Source: Streptomyces sp. WAC06614 (GTDB taxonomy: Bacteria; Actinomycetota; Actinomycetes; Streptomycetales; Streptomycetaceae). From it: a stretch of DNA of 42,941 bases. Positions 39,887 through 42,941 of the stretch are shown here, in pieces (the stretch's first letter is position 1; each line of letters starts with the position of its first letter). Under the pieces are notes generated by a model, which saw only the letters and a list, made by a program, of their open reading frames with translations, was not told the origin of the DNA and did no database searches. The DNA lies in the NCBI RefSeq assembly GCF_003949795.1, contig NZ_RPRY01000024.1:1-42941 (forward strand), given 5' to 3'. Position numbers and translations under genes: made by a program.

Positions 39887-39892
39887 CGTCCC

Positions 39893-40285
39893 ATGCGAAT
39901 CGGCGAGCTGGCCCGCCGGGCCGGGACCACGACCCGGACCCTGCGCTACTACGAGGCGCGCGGGCTGCTCACGGCCCGCCGCACCGACAACGGCTACCGC
40001 AGCTACGACGAGGAGGACCTGGCGCTGCTGCGCCAGATCCGCACCCTCCAGGACTTCGGCTTCGACCTGGAGGAGACCCGCCCGTTCGTGGACTGCCTGC
40101 GCGCCGGCCACCCGGCCGGCGACCGCTGCCCGGCCTCGCTGGCCGTCTACCGGCGCAAGCTCGTCGAGCTCGACGAGCTGCTCGGCCGGCTGGCCGACGT
40201 ACGCGAGCAGGTGGCGCGGCAGCTCGCCGAGGCCGAGGAGGCCGCCGGAGCGGCGGCCGTGCCCCGGTGCGAGATGACCGGCTGA
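39893..40285 (+). CDS. MerR-family transcriptional activator
   Basis: A 130-residue MerR regulator starting MRIGELARRAGTTTRTLRYYEARGLL, with the wing YRSYDEEDLALLRQI and a C-terminal coiled coil for dimerisation. The sensing region holds C68 and C79 with H73 between (DCLRAGHPAGDRCP), and C126 near the end, suggesting a thiol or metal signal. ATG 39893 is the conserved start and fits a leaderless transcript. It lies 21 bp before a thioredoxin gene, and the operator is in its own promoter. Likely role: turning on itself and thioredoxin in response to disulfide stress or a reactive compound. Signal inferred only. Confidence 0.93.
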   Translation: MRIGELARRAGTTTRTLRYYEARGLLTARRTDNGYRSYDEEDLALLRQIRTLQDFGFDLEETRPFVDCLRAGHPAGDRCPASLAVYRRKLVELDELLGRLADVREQVARQLAEAEEAAGAAAVPRCEMTG

Positions 40286-40306
40286 CGACACGAGGAGAGT
40301 ACGACG

Positions 40307-40651
40307 ATGCGTGCCCAGGGAGTCCCCGAGGTGACCGACGCGACCTTCGCGGCGGAGGTGCTCGCCGAGCGGGACCGTCCGGTCCTGGTCGAGTTCACCG
40401 CCGACTGGTGCGGCCCCTGCCGGCAGCTCGCGCCGGTGCTGTCCGCGCTCGCCGCCGACCAGGCCGACCGGCTCAAGATCGTCCAGATCGACGTGGACCA
40501 CAACCCCGAGGTCACCCTGCGCCACGGGGTGCTGTCCGCGCCGACCATGATCGTGTTCCAGGGCGGCGAGCCGGTGCGGTCCATGGTCGGCACCCGCACC
40601 AAGCACCGGCTGCTCGCCGAACTGGAGGAGATCCTCCCGGTCAGGGCCTGA
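40307..40651 (+). CDS. trxA: Thioredoxin
   Basis: A 114-residue thioredoxin with the canonical active site W34-C-G-P-C38 ([16 protein letters not shown]), [23 protein letters not shown] (with the cis-Pro loop SAPT) and the usual C-terminal helix. It reduces protein disulfides using thioredoxin reductase, encoded elsewhere. CGAGGAGAG precedes ATG 40307. It is the second gene of the merR operon. Its last 11 bp overlap the 3' end of convergent glgB with no terminator visible. Streptomyces have several thioredoxins, so the symbol is generic. Confidence 0.95.
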   Translation: MRAQGVPEVTDATFAAEVLAERDRPVLVEFTADWCGPCRQLAPVLSALAADQADRLKIVQIDVDHNPEVTLRHGVLSAPTMIVFQGGEPVRSMVGTRTKHRLLAELEEILPVRA

Positions 40652-42917
40652 ACCACAGCGTGCTCAGCGGCGGCAGGGTCAGCCGCAGACTGAGCGGCCG
40701 GCCCTGCGCCGGCTCCCGCTCCGGCCGCAGCGGCTGCGCGTTGCGCACGCCGCTGCCGCCGTAGCGCTCCTCGTCGCTGTTGAGCACCTCCCGCCACAGC
40801 GCGACGCCCTCGGGCACCCCGACCCGGTACTGCCGGCGCACCACCGGGGAGAAGTTGCAGACCGCCAGCAGCGGCGAGCCGTCCGCCGCGTACCGCAGGA
40901 AGGCGTAGACGTTGTCCTCCGCCGCGTCCGCCTCCACCCAAGCGAACCCTTCCGGCACCGAGTCCCGCTCCCACAGCGCGGGCGCCGCCACGTACGCCCG
41001 GTTCAGGTCCCGCACCAGCTCCCGCACCCCCCGGTGGTCGTCCGCCGCCGTGTAACTGCTGTCCAGCAGCCACCAGTCGGGCCCGTGGGACTCCGACCAC
41101 TCGGCGCCCTGCGCGAACTCCTGGCCCATGAACAGCAGCTGCTTGCCCGGGTGGGCCCACATGAAGCCCAGGTACGCGCGGTGCGTGGCCCGCTGCTGCC
41201 ACCAGTCGCCGGGAACCTTCGACACCAGCGCGCGCTTGCCGTGCACCACCTCGTCGTGCGAGATCGGCAGCACGTAGTTCTCGCTGTACGCGTAGACCAT
41301 CCCGAAGGTCATGTCGTGGTGGTGGAACTTGCGGTGCACCGGCTCCTTCGACAGGTAGCGCAGGGTGTCGTGCATCCAGCCCATGTTCCACTTCAGCCCG
41401 AAGCCCAGCCCGCCGGAGTCGGTGGGGCGGGTCACCCCGTCCCAGGCGGTGGACTCCTCGGCCACGGTCACCACGCCCGGGCAGCGCCGGTAGACGGTGG
41501 CGTTCATCTCCTGCAGGAACCGCACCGCGTCCAGGTTCTCCCGCCCGCCGTGCTCGTTGGGCACCCACTCGCCCTCGCCGCGCGAGTAGTCGAGGTAGAG
41601 CATCGAGGCCACCGCGTCCACCCGGATGCCGTCCACGTGGAACTCCTGGCACCAGTAGACGGCGTTGGCCACCAGGAAGTTGCGCACCTCCTTGCGCCCG
41701 TAGTCGAACTCCAGCGTCCCCCAGTCCGGGTGCGCGGACCGCCGCGGGTCCTCGTGCTCGTACAGCGGCCGCCCGTCGAACTCCGCCAGCGCCCACTCGT
41801 CGCGCGGGAAGTGCGCCGGCACCCAGTCGACGATCACCCCGATCCCGGCCCGGTGCAGCGAGTCCACCAGGAAGCGGAAGTCGTCCGGGCTGCCCATCCG
41901 GGAGGTCGGCGCGTAGAAGCCGGTCACCTGGTAGCCCCAGGAACCCCCGAACGGATGCTCGGCGACCGGCATGAACTCCACGTGCGTGAAGCCCAGGTCC
42001 TTCACGTACGACGGGAGCTGCTCGGCCAGCTGCCGGTAGCTCAGGCCCGGCCGCCACGAGCCCAGGTGCAGCTCGTACACCGAGAACGGCGCCTGGTGCG
42101 CGGGCCGGCGGCCGCGCGCGGCCATCCACTCCTCGTCCTGCCACACGTGGTGCGAGGCCGTCACCACCGAGGCGGTGGACGGCGGCACCTCGGTGGCCCG
42201 GGCCATCGGGTCCGCGCGCAGCGTGTGGCTGCCGTCCGGCCGGGCGATGTCGAACTTGTACAGGGCGCCCTCGCCGACGCCCGGCAGGAACAGCTCCCAC
42301 ACCCCGCTCGCGCCGAGCGAACGCATCGGGTGCGCGACCGGGTCCCAGCAGGAGAAGTCACCGGTGACCCGGACCCCCTGCGCGTTGGGCGCCCACACCG
42401 TGAACCGGGTGCCGCTCACCCCCTGGTGCTCCATCGGCCGGGCGCCCAGCGCCGTCCACAGCTCCTCGTGCCGGCCCTCGCCGATCAGGTGCAGGTCCAG
42501 CTCGCCCACCGCCGGCAGGAACCGGTAGGGGTCGTGGATCTCCGTCTCGTCGCCGTCGTACGCCACCAGCAGCCGGTAGTCCGGGACGGTGCGCAGCGGG
42601 AACAGCCCGGAGAACAGCCCGTCGCCGTCGTCGTGCAGCTCGGCCCGCAGCCCCTTGGCGACCACCGTGACGGTCCTGGCGTACGGCCGCAGCACCCGGA
42701 ACGCCACCCCGCCGCGCAGGGTCCGGGCGCCCAGGACCGCGTGCGGATCGTGGTGCCGGCCCTCCAGCAGCCGGGCCCGTTCCTCCGGGTGCAGGGCGGG
42801 CGCGGGCCGGACCCCGCCCGCGGGGGCGGCCCGCCGGGCCCGGGGGGTCCGCTTGGCGCGCGCCTCGGCGGCGGGTGCTTCGTCGGTGACGGTCGTGGAC
42901 GGCTGGGCGGCGCTCAC
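40641..42917 (-). CDS. glgB: 1,4-alpha-glucan branching enzyme
   Basis: It makes alpha-1,6 branches in glycogen. The 758-residue protein has a Pro/Ala-rich lead (about 45 residues), an N-terminal GlgB domain, a CBM48 domain ([23 protein letters not shown]), the GH13 barrel and a C-terminal beta domain. Catalytic residues by family comparison: D434 (IRVDAVASM), E487 (VAEESTAW) and the Asp of ISHDEVVHG near 555; the 53-residue spacing of the first two equals that in E. coli GlgB. GTG 42917 follows AAGGAGG. In S. coelicolor it lies beside glgE and maltokinase genes, so an upstream operon partner probably lies beyond the right edge. Confidence 0.97.
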   Translation of the reverse strand: MSAAQPSTTVTDEAPAAEARAKRTPRARRAAPAGGVRPAPALHPEERARLLEGRHHDPHAVLGARTLRGGVAFRVLRPYARTVTVVAKGLRAELHDDGDGLFSGLFPLRTVPDYRLLVAYDGDETEIHDPYRFLPAVGELDLHLIGEGRHEELWTALGARPMEHQGVSGTRFTVWAPNAQGVRVTGDFSCWDPVAHPMRSLGASGVWELFLPGVGEGALYKFDIARPDGSHTLRADPMARATEVPPSTASVVTASHHVWQDEEWMAARGRRPAHQAPFSVYELHLGSWRPGLSYRQLAEQLPSYVKDLGFTHVEFMPVAEHPFGGSWGYQVTGFYAPTSRMGSPDDFRFLVDSLHRAGIGVIVDWVPAHFPRDEWALAEFDGRPLYEHEDPRRSAHPDWGTLEFDYGRKEVRNFLVANAVYWCQEFHVDGIRVDAVASMLYLDYSRGEGEWVPNEHGGRENLDAVRFLQEMNATVYRRCPGVVTVAEESTAWDGVTRPTDSGGLGFGLKWNMGWMHDTLRYLSKEPVHRKFHHHDMTFGMVYAYSENYVLPISHDEVVHGKRALVSKVPGDWWQQRATHRAYLGFMWAHPGKQLLFMGQEFAQGAEWSESHGPDWWLLDSSYTAADDHRGVRELVRDLNRAYVAAPALWERDSVPEGFAWVEADAAEDNVYAFLRYAADGSPLLAVCNFSPVVRRQYRVGVPEGVALWREVLNSDEERYGGSGVRNAQPLRPEREPAQGRPLSLRLTLPPLSTLWFRP

Positions 42918-42941
42918 GGGTGCGGCCTCCTTGGCGGCTGG
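42918..42941 (-). promoter_or_regulatory. glgB ribosome binding site and window edge
   Basis: On the minus strand AAGGAGG lies about 8 bases before GTG 42917. The remaining bases to 42941 are too few to show whether an upstream gene overlaps, though the close site suggests an operon. Confidence 0.6.

Larger units (their letters stand above)
39585..39892. other. 308-bp divergent intergenic region
   Basis: Holds the promoters of the XRE gene (minus) and the merR-trx operon (plus). Visible elements: TTACCGG (about 39679-39685) and CCGGTAA inverted across CGACCGT, a hairpin at 39822-39855, and the MerR promoter at 39856-39886. No gene seen. Confidence 0.6.

Noticed and set aside
1..42941. tRNA, rRNA, cobalamin riboswitch, insertion sequence or prophage
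   Set aside because: Looked for in the intergenic gaps, especially near the B12-linked genes; no conserved sequence or structure was recognised.

Overview
The window is very GC-rich (roughly 72-74% by eye), densely packed, and carries filP and scy, the polar-growth coiled-coil genes known from Streptomyces. It is almost certainly chromosomal core DNA of a Streptomyces or close relative. Gene order (nucS, filP, scy, mce, thiolase, meaB, icmA, pyk, ackA, pta, pfkA, glgB) matches my memory of the S. coelicolor SCO5388-SCO5440 stretch; I could not check this. I see no rRNA, tRNA, CRISPR array, insertion sequence or prophage. The left edge is a perfect 66-bp fold-back and the right edge stops just upstream of glgB, so the window looks like a whole contig.

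Layout. 1-3.9 kb: the tail of a membrane protein, nucS (mismatch endonuclease), a small conserved protein, a luciferase-like oxidoreductase and a small Cys-rich protein. 3.9-7.9 kb: two paralogous ABC transporter modules (ATPase plus permease) in tandem. 7.9-13.5 kb: filP and a long scy, which organise hyphal tip growth. 13.6-16.4 kb: methylmalonyl-CoA epimerase, divergent from an acetyl-CoA acetyltransferase-meaB pair. 16.5-25.7 kb: a 24-residue bL37 ribosomal protein gene, a MarR regulator, three AIM24-family proteins in one overlapping operon, two DUF3817 membrane proteins sharing an upstream 16-mer, a repeat protein, a lipoprotein related to GH6 cellulases that lacks the usual catalytic acid, an ArsR-type regulator divergent from an MFS transporter, and another MarR. 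25.8-28.2 kb: isobutyryl-CoA mutase large subunit behind a perfect 24-bp palindrome, then a TetR regulator.

28.2-32.7 kb: a cysteine-free thioredoxin/TPR protein and a little-understood three-gene envelope operon (DUF6230, DUF6114, Pro/Ser/Thr-rich protein), preceded by about 580 bp of non-coding DNA with several inverted repeats. 32.7-38.9 kb: central carbon metabolism, with pta-ackA-pyk on the minus strand and pfkA divergent from pta. The pta and pfkA promoters I infer share overlapping -35 boxes. 38.9-42.9 kb: a helix-turn-helix regulator, a MerR-thioredoxin operon with a classic MerR promoter, and glgB.

How the genes fit together. mce, the thiolase, meaB and icmA belong to acyl-CoA and B12-dependent mutase metabolism (valine and fatty acid breakdown, supply of polyketide building blocks). 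pfkA, pyk, pta, ackA and glgB handle glycolysis, acetate overflow and glycogen. Most convergent gene pairs are separated by strong GC-rich hairpins with little or no T-tract, as is usual in Streptomyces. Functional names rest on motifs and family memory; no database search was possible.
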